From positions 434,001 to 498,000 of the forward strand of contig CAVYXQ010000001.1 of assembly GCA_963772555.1 (NCBI GenBank): a DNA stretch of 64,000 nt, written 5' to 3'. The DNA is from Roseiarcus sp963772555 (lineage in GTDB: Bacteria > Pseudomonadota > Alphaproteobacteria > Rhizobiales > Beijerinckiaceae). Made by a program: the position numbers and the translations under genes. Of the stretch, positions 34,846-42,852 are shown piece by piece. The notes below the pieces were generated by a model that saw only the letters and a program-made list of their open reading frames with translations, did no database searches and was not told where the DNA came from. Every line of letters begins with the position of its first letter. Within the stretch, counting starts at the first letter, position 1.

Positions 34846-34983
34846 ATGGTTGATTTCATCGCCCGGCAGTGGGCCCGTCCGTGGGCGGCCCCCACGCTCA
34901 TCTGCCTAGTGTTGTTCGTCCTGCTGTTCGCCCTCGCCGGTCAGACCGTCAACGCTCCGTTCGTCTACGCAAGTCCGCAATGA
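34846..34983 (+). CDS. 45-residue single-span membrane peptide
   Basis: The frame reads MVDFIARQWARPWAAPTLIC, then LVLFVLLFALAGQTVNAPFV and YASPQ. It has a short amphipathic Arg/Trp-rich start and one transmembrane helix of about 20 residues. Its TGA overlaps the ATG of the acyltransferase (ATGA), so the two should be translated together. The size and position suggest a small partner or leader for the membrane acyltransferase. No family recognised. Confidence 0.55.
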   Translation: MVDFIARQWARPWAAPTLICLVLFVLLFALAGQTVNAPFVYASPQ

Positions 34984-37430
34984 AGCGCAGTGCGGCGCTG
35001 GATTTCCTGCGCGGGTCGGCGGCCTTCGCCGTCGCCATTCCCCACTACCTGACGACGAACGCGCCTTTCGAGCCGGCAGCGGACGCGGTCGCCGTCGCCG
35101 GCGTCGAAGTCTTCTTCGTGTTGAGCGGGTTCGTCCTCGCCCCGCAGATCGTCGGCTGGGTGATCGGCAAGCCGTGGCGCAATCTGGGCGTGTTCCTCGC
35201 CAGGCGGTGGCTGCGGACGATCCCGCCCTATGTCGTCGCGCTGGCGATCGTCGCGGCGATGACCGGCAATCTGCTGACGCCGGACTTCCTCGCCTATCTC
35301 TTTTACGTCCAGAACCTTTTTCGCGTTGTCGTCACGACCGACTTCTACCCCGTCGCCTGGAGCCTCAGCGTCGAGGAATGGTTCTATCTGCTTTTCACCC
35401 CTTGTCTGTTTCTCGTCGGGCGGGCGCTCGGCCGCAGCGACCGAAGGATGGAAGTCGCCTTCGCGGTCCTCGTCATCCTGGCGGTGTCGGCGCTCAGGAT
35501 CTTCGCCGCGCCGCACGACTGGGACCTCGACGTTCGGCGGGTGACGGTCTTCCGGATCGATTCGATCGTCTGGGGCTATCTGCTCTATCTGGCGCTCGAG
35601 AAGCGCGGCAGACCGCTCGAAGCTCTGCCGCGCCCGATGCGAAGTCTGCCCGCGCTTGGGCTTCTCGCGCTTCTGGCGACGGCGCTCGAGCTCTTTGTCG
35701 CCGCGCGCGCCGTCGGCGGAAACCCGGTCGCCCGCCAGGTCTTCCCGTTTTCCTCGGCGCTGTTCGGCATGGCCGCGGTCGGCTTCTTCTTCGTCGCCGA
35801 TCCGCTTTTCGAGGGGCGGTTCGTCCGCGCAATCAGCCTGTACCTCGGCCGGATCTCCTACTCGGCCTATCTCTTCCACATCATCATCGTCATGGCGCTG
35901 AAGCCGATGACCGCGGGCTGGCCGCTCATGGCGCAGCTCGCGCTCTACCTCGCGATCGTGTGCGGCTTCTCGACCCTGTTCTGGCGCGGCTTCGAGCGCC
36001 CGATCCTGGCCCGGCGGCCGGACTACGCGATCCGCGCGCTGGCGCGGCCGGCCCCGCGCCGTCGCCGCTTGCCGGCGCCCGAGCGCCGGGGCGAACGTCC
36101 CCGCTTCGGCCGCCTCGTTTCGCCCATCGCCCTCGGCCTCGCGCTGATCGCCGGCGCCGCGCTCGCCCGCAGCGCCTTCATGGCCAACGCGCCGCTGCTG
36201 TTCTATCCCACGCTGATCGCAACGACCGTCCTCGCCATGGCGCTCGCCGAGCTTACCGGGCGGGCGGCGGGCGGTTTCGGCACGGCGGCGCGGGCCCTCT
36301 TCCTGTTCGCCCTCGTCCTGCCGGCGGCGGACGGGCTCTACCGCGCCTCGACCGGGGTGCCGATCGCCGGTTCGGTCGCCACGCCGACCTATTCCTACCG
36401 CGCCGCGCACGAGAATCCCGCCGCCTTCGCCATGTGGTGGTTCTACTATCTCAACGAATGGATCCGCGACGACGGCGTCCGCGGCGCGATCGAGAAGCCC
36501 GATCCCGAGAAGAAGCTGCCCTTCGTCCTCGTGCCCGGCAGCTCCGGGCGGATGTTCGACACGACGATCCGGATCAACGCCGCGGGCTTTCGCGGCCCCG
36601 AGATCGCGGCGGTGAAGGGCGACCGGTTCCGCATCGTCGCGCTCGGCGAATCGCAGACCTTCGGGCCGACGCTGCGCGACGGCGAGAAGCCCTGGCCGGA
36701 GCAGCTGCAGGGCCTCTTCGCGGCCCGCGCCGATTGCGGCCGGCCGATCGAGGTCGTCAACGCCGGAACCGAAGCCTACACGCTCGAGGACAACCTCGAG
36801 CGGATGCGCCGCGACGTGCTGCCGCTGAAGCCCGATCTCATCGTCAGCGCCCACGGCATGAACGGCCTCCTGGCGCTGGGCTTGCGGCAGGTTCCTGAGC
36901 CGAACGAGCCGGGCCTGCGCCCGCGCGCCTCGGCGCTGATCGGCCGCGCCGTGCTGACGATCGAGCGCACGCTGCATGACTGGCGGACGCGGCACGCGCC
37001 GCCCGCCGCCGAGCCGCCGCCGCTCTCCGACGAAGCGCTCATGAAGAGCCGCTACGCCGAGGCCTATCGCCGGCTGATCGCGCTCGCCCGCGCCAACGGC
37101 GTTCCGATCGCGCTCTCGACCGCCAGCATGGCGGTCGACGAGGCCTCGCCGCGCGCGGTCAAGGATTTCTACGGCGCGGTGTTCAGGCCGATCGACGACA
37201 TCATCGCCGCCAACGCCGCCCACAACCGGATGGTCCGGCTGATCGCCAAAGCGGAGGGCGTGCCGCTGATCGACGCGACGCCGGGCCTCGACGGCGCCTG
37301 GGACGACGACCTCTATCTCGACATCGTCCACTTCACCGAAGCCGGCAACCGGCGGATGGCCGAGACCATGTTTCGGGCGCTGATCCCGATACTGGCGCGC
37401 GAGGGCCTCAGGTGCGAGGCGCGGCCTTGA
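34980..37430 (+). CDS. Acyltransferase-3 membrane protein fused to an SGNH-hydrolase domain
   Basis: 816 residues. Residues 1-345 form the polytopic acyltransferase-3 domain: LDFLRGSAAFAVAIPHY (family R and H), VEVFFVLSGFVLAPQIV and YSAYLFHIIIVMALK. Further helices follow (about 380-460). The C-terminal part (about 490-816) is an SGNH-like domain with ALGESQTFG, where Glu replaces the usual Asp of GDS, NAGTEAYTLEDNLERM, and the DxxH pair in DIVHFTEAGNRRM. Such fusions O-acylate surface polysaccharides or lipids with the SGNH domain outside the membrane. It is coupled to a 45-residue membrane peptide. Confidence 0.88.
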   Translation: MKRSAALDFLRGSAAFAVAIPHYLTTNAPFEPAADAVAVAGVEVFFVLSGFVLAPQIVGWVIGKPWRNLGVFLARRWLRTIPPYVVALAIVAAMTGNLLTPDFLAYLFYVQNLFRVVVTTDFYPVAWSLSVEEWFYLLFTPCLFLVGRALGRSDRRMEVAFAVLVILAVSALRIFAAPHDWDLDVRRVTVFRIDSIVWGYLLYLALEKRGRPLEALPRPMRSLPALGLLALLATALELFVAARAVGGNPVARQVFPFSSALFGMAAVGFFFVADPLFEGRFVRAISLYLGRISYSAYLFHIIIVMALKPMTAGWPLMAQLALYLAIVCGFSTLFWRGFERPILARRPDYAIRALARPAPRRRRLPAPERRGERPRFGRLVSPIALGLALIAGAALARSAFMANAPLLFYPTLIATTVLAMALAELTGRAAGGFGTAARALFLFALVLPAADGLYRASTGVPIAGSVATPTYSYRAAHENPAAFAMWWFYYLNEWIRDDGVRGAIEKPDPEKKLPFVLVPGSSGRMFDTTIRINAAGFRGPEIAAVKGDRFRIVALGESQTFGPTLRDGEKPWPEQLQGLFAARADCGRPIEVVNAGTEAYTLEDNLERMRRDVLPLKPDLIVSAHGMNGLLALGLRQVPEPNEPGLRPRASALIGRAVLTIERTLHDWRTRHAPPAAEPPPLSDEALMKSRYAEAYRRLIALARANGVPIALSTASMAVDEASPRAVKDFYGAVFRPIDDIIAANAAHNRMVRLIAKAEGVPLIDATPGLDGAWDDDLYLDIVHFTEAGNRRMAETMFRALIPILAREGLRCEARP

Positions 37431-37512
37431 GGAAGATGTGGTTTTCCAACGGCTTCGGAAGAGATATTAATGCAGGGCGCGTATACCTCGCCGTCTCCGC
37501 CATTGCTTTCAG

Positions 37513-37589
37513 AAACCTGCCGAAAGTTGCAAATCCCGTGCGCGGGGCCTTGCAATAGCTTGCAAAAACTTGCCGAAAATTGCAATTCC
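37513..37589 (+). repeat. Pair of short direct repeats
   Basis: AACCTGCCGAAAGTTGCAAA at about 37514 and AACTTGCCGAAAATTGCAAT at about 37567 are near-identical, 52 bases apart, with a further CTTGCAA between them. They lie in the gap between the acyltransferase and the IS66-type element. Such iterated boxes can be protein-binding sites; nothing else supports a role. Confidence 0.5.
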
Positions 37590-37633
37590 TTTCCCGGAAT
37601 CCGGACTTATCAATGGCTTATGGACGAACGTAA

Positions 37634-39377
37634 GTAACCGGGGCCAATTGCCGGGCGGGCTTGGGCTGGTTCAAGCAGGGGCTGGACTGACGAGGGTTGC
37701 GAGGTCTGGAATTTTTGGGCCTGGAAGTCCCAGTCGGTCGCCGATGAAGGCGTAGAACGACACTTTCAATTTCATGCAGGTTTTGGCCAGCCCGAGCATG
37801 ACGTCGCGGGCGTCGCGGCCTTTGTCGGAGACAGTTCCGCCGGAGATTTTTCTCTTGGTGACGAAGGCGCGGATGTCGTTTTCCGAGGCATTGGTGTTGA
37901 GCGGGATTTCTGGCCGCTCGAGCACGCGCAGCAACTCGTCCTTGTGGCGATGAAGGCGTTTGAGCAGGCTGTCGAGCGTGGCGTAGCCGGTTCGCGCGCG
38001 CTTGAAGATGCGGTCGAAGCGGGAGCGCAAGAACTCGGCCTGTTCGGGGTCCGGCGCGAGCTTGTAGTCTTTCAAGCAACGATAGAACCACCAGATCATC
38101 CGCTTGGCGACCTCGACGGCGTTGCGCTGCTTGTCGTTGGCGGGAATGAGCTTGTGAACAAGCCGCTCGGCGTGAACCCAGCACAGCGCGTGCACGCCGA
38201 CGCGGAACTGGCCGGCGTCGTCGGAGACGATCACCGTGCCCTGCAGCAAGCCCTGATGATGGACTGCGCCCCACAGCGCCGCCTCGCTGGCGATCAAGAC
38301 GGGATCCGGCAGGACCTTGATCGCGCCCAAAGCCAGCGCCTGCAAATGGCGCTCCCACTCGCCCGAGGAGGCGAAGATGCGCGCCTCATGCGCGATGAAC
38401 TTGTCGATCACGATCTGCGACAGATCGCGCCCTTTCATATAGTCGAGCGCGGCCTGGTTGATCACCCAGAGCGACGTTCCGCCGCAAAGCCGCGACAGAA
38501 ACGCCAGACGCGATTTGGAGGGCCCCGTGCGAAACGCGGTGAAGTTGGAAGAGCCGATCTGCGTGGTGTAGCCGCTCTTGCCGGCGTGGCGCGCCCCCGT
38601 ATCGTCGACCGTGACATAGGCGCCGCTCAGGCCGGCTTTCAGCACCGCCGCATCCTCGGCGCGAAACGTCTCCAGCTTGACTGTCAGCAGGCGAACCACC
38701 TGCCGCTTCGAAATCACCACGCCCATCCCATTGAGCAGCGCAACGATCCGCTCGCAGGTCATTTGTCCGGCAAAGTGCAGCGTCAAGACCAGGCGATTCA
38801 GGTTGGGGCCATAACCCCCGACAATGCCGGAACCGAGATGGGCGACGACCGTCTCGCCGTCCGGCGTTTCCCACCGCTCACGCCGGTAGCGCGTCACCGT
38901 CGGCGTCAGGCTCAAGTCCTGAACCACCACCTCTTCGTAGCCCTTGCGGCGCGAGCCCGCCGGCGCATTTGCCCTCACCACCACCGTCGCGCCAATCGTC
39001 AGCTTGTCGAGTTGGCTGCCGCGCCGCTGCGTCGAGCGCCCGCCTTTCTCGCCGCCCCCGGCCTGCGGCCCTTTCGCGTCCGTCGCCCTGTCCATGCCCG
39101 ACGGCTTGACCGGCGGACGCGGCGGCAAATGCTTCAGCCGCGCAAGCTCGTCCTTGACCGCCTGATGCTCGACTTTCAGCTTGGCCAACGCGCCGACCAG
39201 CTTCTCGTTCTCCGCGCCAAGCCGCTTCACCTCATGGATTAGATCGCGCACAACGCCGAGCAGGTCGTCATGCGAAAGCCGATCAAGCAAATCAGGGATG
39301 CGCGCCGCCATCCCAAGCTTAAATCACACTTTGTCGCCGCTGACTCCCCCCTCCGCCCGAGAATTTGCCCCGGTTAC
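37634..39377 (-). mobile_element. IS66-type insertion sequence (single-transposase, ISBst12-like)
   Basis: Terminal inverted repeats of 25 bases with three mismatches begin GTAACCGGGGC at both ends, with a second block CGGGCGG; GTAA is the usual IS66 terminus. Directly outside both ends stands the same nine bases CGAACGTAA, the target duplication (IS66 usually makes eight, so one base may belong to an end). The only gene is the large transposase, without the tnpA/tnpB helper genes of classical IS66, which is the ISBst12 layout. Intact repeats and gene suggest recent insertion. Confidence 0.9.
37671..39311 (-). CDS. IS66 family transposase
   Basis: A 546-residue DDE transposase. The N-terminal coiled coil (LIHEVKRLGAENEKLVGALA) leads to a Pro/Gly-rich linker; the catalytic core shows YVTVDDTGARHAGKSG and VIVSDDAGQF, then HALCWVHAERLVHKLIP, ERPEIPLNTNASENDIRAFV and VSDKGRDARDVMLGLAKTC. 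These match the IS66/TnpC family. Full length, no frameshift, so probably active. It fills nearly all of the insertion sequence. Confidence 0.93.
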   Translation of the reverse strand: MAARIPDLLDRLSHDDLLGVVRDLIHEVKRLGAENEKLVGALAKLKVEHQAVKDELARLKHLPPRPPVKPSGMDRATDAKGPQAGGGEKGGRSTQRRGSQLDKLTIGATVVVRANAPAGSRRKGYEEVVVQDLSLTPTVTRYRRERWETPDGETVVAHLGSGIVGGYGPNLNRLVLTLHFAGQMTCERIVALLNGMGVVISKRQVVRLLTVKLETFRAEDAAVLKAGLSGAYVTVDDTGARHAGKSGYTTQIGSSNFTAFRTGPSKSRLAFLSRLCGGTSLWVINQAALDYMKGRDLSQIVIDKFIAHEARIFASSGEWERHLQALALGAIKVLPDPVLIASEAALWGAVHHQGLLQGTVIVSDDAGQFRVGVHALCWVHAERLVHKLIPANDKQRNAVEVAKRMIWWFYRCLKDYKLAPDPEQAEFLRSRFDRIFKRARTGYATLDSLLKRLHRHKDELLRVLERPEIPLNTNASENDIRAFVTKRKISGGTVSDKGRDARDVMLGLAKTCMKLKVSFYAFIGDRLGLPGPKIPDLATLVSPAPA

Positions 39378-40000
39378 CGAACGTAAGGGAAAAAGCTGGC
39401 GCCCGCCATGACGCCGTTCGGCAGTAGCGTCGCCGGGGCGGGCGGCGCGTATGGCGGGAGCGCCGGCGGGGCGTCTGCAGCCTCGGCGACGACAGGCGGG
39501 AGGGCGGAATCGCCATCCGGCTCCGGGGGCGGCCCGTCGAGCGCCGCCTCGTCTTCGGGTGCTTCCCGGAGCCCCTCCGCGAGAAACCCGCGTCTCAGGC
39601 GGGCGACGATCGAATCCATGACCATCTGGTCGCCGGCCGTGTAGACCCGCTCCGGCCGCGCCGCGGTCTCCTCCACCTGCGTCTGATAGCGGTCGAGCCG
39701 GTCGATCACCCGGATGAACGGGGCGATCGCCCGGATGTCGCCGCGGGCAAGCGCATCGCCGGCGACCCGCATCGCCCGGCCGAGCCGGTCGAGCTGCATG
39801 TGCGCATAGGCGGCGCCGGAGACCGCCTCGCGCTCCTTTAGGAACTGCGTGACGATCTGGCGGACGCGCCGCTCTTTCAGTCCGACCTCGGCGGCGACCT
39901 CGTCATAGGCCCAGCCTTCGCGCAGCCGCTCGAGAATGCGCTTCGTCCGCGCCGCCCGGATGAACCGCGTCTGCCGCCGGCGCGGCCTCTCCTCGTCCAT
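39374..40000 (-). CDS. Helix-turn-helix DNA-binding protein of unknown role, last codon replaced by IS66
   Basis: 208 residues from the ATG at 40000 with GAGG ahead (the frame is open to 40078). The basic N-terminus and RTKRILERLREGWAYDEVAA followed by EVGLKERRVRQIVTQFLKER form a homeodomain-like HTH. A helical middle follows, and a Pro/Ala-rich tail ends FFPYVR. The stop TAA lies inside the IS66 terminal repeat. Across the target site without the element the frame would read FFPYVRP and stop at 37620-37618, so insertion costs one residue only. Role unknown; the HTH resembles phage terminase small subunits and resolvases. Confidence 0.75.
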   Translation of the reverse strand: MDEERPRRRQTRFIRAARTKRILERLREGWAYDEVAAEVGLKERRVRQIVTQFLKEREAVSGAAYAHMQLDRLGRAMRVAGDALARGDIRAIAPFIRVIDRLDRYQTQVEETAARPERVYTAGDQMVMDSIVARLRRGFLAEGLREAPEDEAALDGPPPEPDGDSALPPVVAEAADAPPALPPYAPPAPATLLPNGVMAGASFFPYVR

Positions 40001-40358
40001 GCTCGTCCTCGCTTGCCGCCCGGCGCGGCGTCTTTTGTGGTCAGCAGAAGGATAGCGCTGCTCTTCTGGTTTTGGCAAGCTTTTTCGCTACAGTCGAAGA
40101 TCGGGCCCTTCGTGATGAGCTCGGTCACGGAGTGGGTGAAGAGCGGTGAATTCGGCGCCCACGCCCCTGATTCAGCATCTTAGGCCCCAGATGCTGTCCC
40201 AGCGTCATGCCCGGGCTCGACCCGCGCATCCAGGGTTGCGTCAAACGAGCATATCCGCGAAGGTATGGATGGCGACGCGGCCCGGCCAGCGGGGACCCAA
40301 GCCGAAGGGCGACGTCCCGGGCGGCGACGCAAAGACGCAAAAGGGTAAAGACGGGTGT
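40001..40358. other. Gene-free stretch between the HTH gene and the IS3 element
   Basis: 358 bases holding the HTH gene promoter region and, from about 40207, one copy of a dispersed repeat that recurs at 42273. Otherwise I see no gene. Confidence 0.5.
40207..40320 (+). repeat. Dispersed intergenic repeat R, left copy
   Basis: Shares a long stretch with 42273-42390 in the same orientation: GCATCCAGGGTTGC, GAAGGTATGG, GGCGACGCGGCCCGGCCAGC and GACCCAAGCC occur in the same order with similar spacing, roughly four bases in five identical by eye. The two copies lie on either side of the IS3-family element. Confidence 0.7.
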
Positions 40359-40419
40359 TGTACTGCCCCCTGAAAGTGAGACAGCGCGAATTGAGTGACA
40401 GAGCCTGTTAGGAGGCTCT

Positions 40420-40821
40420 ATGTCACCGCAAGGGATGCGCACATTTTCGACTGAGTTCAAGCAAGCTGTGGTTCTTCGGCTGGAGGCCGGGGAGCGGCTC
40501 GCGGCGGTCGCGGACGAGCTGAAGATCAGGCGCAAGCTGCTTTACGAATGGCGGGCGGCCTATCGCAAGCTTGGCGCGGCCGGGCTGAATCGCAAGCGCG
40601 GACGGAAGCCGGGCGGCGCTCGCGCCAGTCCGGACGCTGCGCCGGCTACGCCGGCTCCGCTGTCCGACCTGGCGCGAGCCCGGGCGCGGATCGCCGAGCT
40701 CGAGCGCAAGATCGGCAAGCAGCAGATGGACCTCGATTTTTTTCGCGAAGCCTTGCGGCTCATCGACGCGCGGGACCGGTCGTCTCGCGCGACGCCATCT
40801 ACGCGGTCATTGAAGAAATGA
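40420..40821 (+). CDS. IS3-family OrfA (HTH protein)
   Basis: A 133-residue transposase N-terminal part: RTFSTEFKQAVVLRLEAGER is the IS3 OrfA HTH, followed by DELKIRRKLLYEWRAAYRKL. The C-terminal leucine-zipper-like ARARIAELERKIGKQQMDL leads into the slippery run at 40737-40743 (ATTTTTTTC), where ribosomes can slip -1 into orfB. Read without slipping it ends at 40821. Alone it acts as a DNA-binding regulator of transposition in this family. Confidence 0.88.
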   Translation: MSPQGMRTFSTEFKQAVVLRLEAGERLAAVADELKIRRKLLYEWRAAYRKLGAAGLNRKRGRKPGGARASPDAAPATPAPLSDLARARARIAELERKIGKQQMDLDFFREALRLIDARDRSSRATPSTRSLKK

Positions 40822-41675
40822 ACGCGCAGGAGACGCAAGGCGCCCCCTCGATCGAGCATCTTTGCCTGCTTGGCGGCGTGTCGCGCGCCGGCTTCTATCG
40901 CTTTGGCGAGGTTCGCGCGCCACAGCGGACGGAAGCGGATCTGCGTGACAAAATCCAGACGATCGCGCTCGAAAACCGCTTCTACGGCTATCGGCGGGTC
41001 TGCCGGGACCTCTGGCGCGTCCATGGCCTCAAGGTCAATCACAAGCACGTCTTGCGCCTCATGCGCGAGGACAATCTGCTCTGCTTGCGCCAGAAGCCGT
41101 TCGTTCCCTACACCACCAACAGCCGGCACGAGTTCCCCATCGTCCCCAATCTGACGCGCGGTCTCGTCCCGACCGGGCTCGATCAGATCTGGGTCGCCGA
41201 CATTACTTATGTCCGGCTGGCCGTGCAGTTCATCTACCTGGCCGTCGTTCTCGACGCCTTTTCGCGCAAGGTGATCGGCTGGGCGCTCGCCGACCATCTG
41301 GAAGCGAGCCTGGCGATCGAAGCGCTCGACATGGCGTTGGCCGCGCGAAACCCCGAGCCCGGCCTCATCCACCACTCCGACCGGGGCGTGCAATACGCCT
41401 GCGCAGAGTACCGCGAAAGGATGGAAGCGCGCGGCGTCTTGGTCAGCATGAGCCGCGCCGGCAACCCTTACGACAACGCGAAGGCCGAGCGCTTCATGCG
41501 CACTTTGAAGGAGGAAGAGGTGAACGGTAAAACCTACGCGTCGATCGACGAGGCCCGAATCCACATCGGCGCCTTCCTCGAAGACGTCTATAATCAAGCC
41601 CGACTACACTCGGCCCTCGGCTACAAACCCCCGGTTGAGTTCGAAGCCGAACTTCGCCAACTCGCAACGGTCTGA
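40743..41675 (+). CDS. IS3-family OrfB, catalytic part of transposase
   Basis: The frame is one base behind orfA and is entered by -1 slippage on T7 at 40737-40743; an internal ATG at 40818 (MNAQETQGAPS) could start OrfB alone. The catalytic core has all DDE residues: D in DQIWVADITYVRL, D in LIHHSDRGVQYA, and E in NPYDNAKAERFMRTLKEEEV. The IS3 C-terminus HSALGYKPPVEFE follows. About 310 residues after the slip, intact. Confidence 0.9.
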   Translation, partial: SRSLAAHRRAGPVVSRDAIYAVIEEMNAQETQGAPSIEHLCLLGGVSRAGFYRFGEVRAPQRTEADLRDKIQTIALENRFYGYRRVCRDLWRVHGLKVNHKHVLRLMREDNLLCLRQKPFVPYTTNSRHEFPIVPNLTRGLVPTGLDQIWVADITYVRLAVQFIYLAVVLDAFSRKVIGWALADHLEASLAIEALDMALAARNPEPGLIHHSDRGVQYACAEYRERMEARGVLVSMSRAGNPYDNAKAERFMRTLKEEEVNGKTYASIDEARIHIGAFLEDVYNQARLHSALGYKPPVEFEAELRQLATV

Positions 41676-41855
41676 AACGACACGACCAAAGCCCTGTCAC
41701 CCAATTAAAGTGTCTCAGCCGAGGGGTGCACTTCACCCTCAATTCCCTTTTTCCTCGCCCGTTTCGCCCCTCACCTCTCGTCGCCCTGGCGCTTCGGCTT
41801 GGGCCCGCGCTTGTCGGGCGTGACGACGCGACCGAGGCGGCGACCGATCGAATCC

Positions 41856-42030
41856 TCAAAAGGCGCGGTCGCGCGGCGGGCGGGCGATCAACGCGTTTCG
41901 ACGCCGCGCGGCGAAGCCGGATTCGTCGAGGTTCCTGTCGAAAAGGTCGCTGAAATTCGGCGCCCGGTCGAGCAGGGGCCGGACGGCGACGAGCCCGTCG
42001 TCGCGGAGCTGCCAGATGCGCGCTTAACGC
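41856..42030 (-). pseudogene. Possible gene fragment, unknown family
   Basis: The minus frame reads ARIWQLRDDGLVAVRPLLDR, then APNFSDLFDRNLDESGFAAR to DRAF and a TGA at 41856-41858. Composition is protein-like, while an in-frame TAA just upstream near 42025 and the lack of a start codon leave only about 55 codons. Probably the end of a lost gene; family not recognised. Confidence 0.3.
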
Positions 42031-42272
42031 TCGAATAGGGCCAGTCCAGTCCTTATCAGAGCGTGTAATCTCCGGGAGTCAAGACCGGCCGATTTGGGCG
42101 GCGAGTTCAGCCCGCCCGTACGCCAAAACCTTGCGGAAATTTTCGATTTCGCTCGGGGTCGCTGCACGATGAAGGGTGGCGCGTTTTCGAAAGCTCGGCT
42201 CCTGGATGCCCGGCTCAAGGCCGGGCAAGAACGCGCCTCCAGGCCTGTTCAATGCTCTCCGCCGTCCTGCAC

Positions 42273-42390
42273 GGCTTGACCCATGCATCCAGGGTTGCAT
42301 CAAATGAGCGTATCCCGCAAAGGTATGGCTGGCGACGCGGCCCGGCCAGCGGGACCCAAGCCCAAGCGCGACGTCGCGTCCGGCGTTGCG
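42273..42390 (+). repeat. Dispersed intergenic repeat R, right copy
   Basis: Same order and orientation of blocks as 40207-40320 (GCATCCAGGGTTGC, AAGGTATGG, GGCGACGCGGCCCGGCCAGC, GACCCAAGCC). Together with the left copy it brackets the IS3 element and its debris. Confidence 0.7.
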
Positions 42391-42498
42391 GGCATGGTTG
42401 GCGTCGATCGAGCTCGCCTGCTAGGATCGCGGTGCGAAGGTCCGGCCAACTGCTGCTGCTTTCCGAACGGTCAACATCCCCAAACGGCGGTGACGGAT

Positions 42499-42852
42499 AT
42501 GCGCAAGATTGTGCTTTCTTTCGTGGCCTTATTCGGAATGGGAACTGCGGGATTTGCGCAGGACACGCTCCGTGGCGTTTACCCGCCTCCTGGACCGGCA
42601 TGGCCCACAGCGCCGGGCGCCGGCAAGTCCGGCAAAGCGAGCCAACCAACGTTGCAGCCGCCGAACTATGGCCCCCTGGACGGCGGCCCCGCCGTCACGG
42701 TCTCCGGGACGGTCCATCAGGGCACGCAACTTCCTGGCGATGTCAGTCCGACTCCGATCCCGGATCGACCCGGTTACGGCGCCGCGATCGTCAACGGCCA
42801 CCGCGCCATCGTCGACCTGAACAGCAATAGCGTCGTCCAATATTCTCAATAG
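42499..42852 (+). CDS. Small secreted protein of unknown function
   Basis: A 117-residue protein with a signal peptide (MRKIVLSFVALFGMGTAGFA, cleavage before QDT). The mature part is Pro/Gly-rich (YPPPGPAWPTAPGAG) and ends in GHRAIVDLNSNSVVQYSQ, a tail I associate with small rhizobial periplasmic proteins. No domain function can be offered. A palindromic element starts right after its stop. Confidence 0.7.
   Translation: MRKIVLSFVALFGMGTAGFAQDTLRGVYPPPGPAWPTAPGAGKSGKASQPTLQPPNYGPLDGGPAVTVSGTVHQGTQLPGDVSPTPIPDRPGYGAAIVNGHRAIVDLNSNSVVQYSQ

Larger units (their letters stand above)
40359..41730 (+). mobile_element. IS3-family insertion sequence
   Basis: A 1.37-kb element with overlapping orfA and orfB. 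The ends begin TG and finish CA and share TGTACTGCCCCC...TGAGACA on the left against TGCACCCCT...TGAGACA read inward from the right, an imperfect inverted repeat. No 3-4 base target duplication is visible (TGT against CTT), so the element is old, or its flanks have recombined. Both genes are open, and a seven-T run allows the -1 frameshift that makes the OrfAB transposase. Confidence 0.82.
41731..42498. other. Gene-poor stretch with fragments and repeats
   Basis: 768 bases without an intact gene. On the minus strand two short coding-like pieces appear: ARIWQLRDDGLVAVRPLLDR continuing to a stop at 41856, and SEIENFRKVLAYGRAELAAQ to a stop at 42079. Neither has a credible start, and they look like gene remnants. 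A hairpin GCCCGGC/GCCGGGC lies near 42208-42226, and the right copy of repeat R occupies 42273-42390. The area looks like a graveyard next to the IS3 element. Confidence 0.5.

Noticed and set aside
34965..37331. A 788-codon minus-strand open frame
   Set aside because: Antisense of the acyltransferase-SGNH gene; Arg/Glu/Gly-rich low-complexity translation.
40356..41733. Target-site duplication of the IS3 element
   Set aside because: The three bases outside the ends (TGT and CTT) do not match, nor do four.
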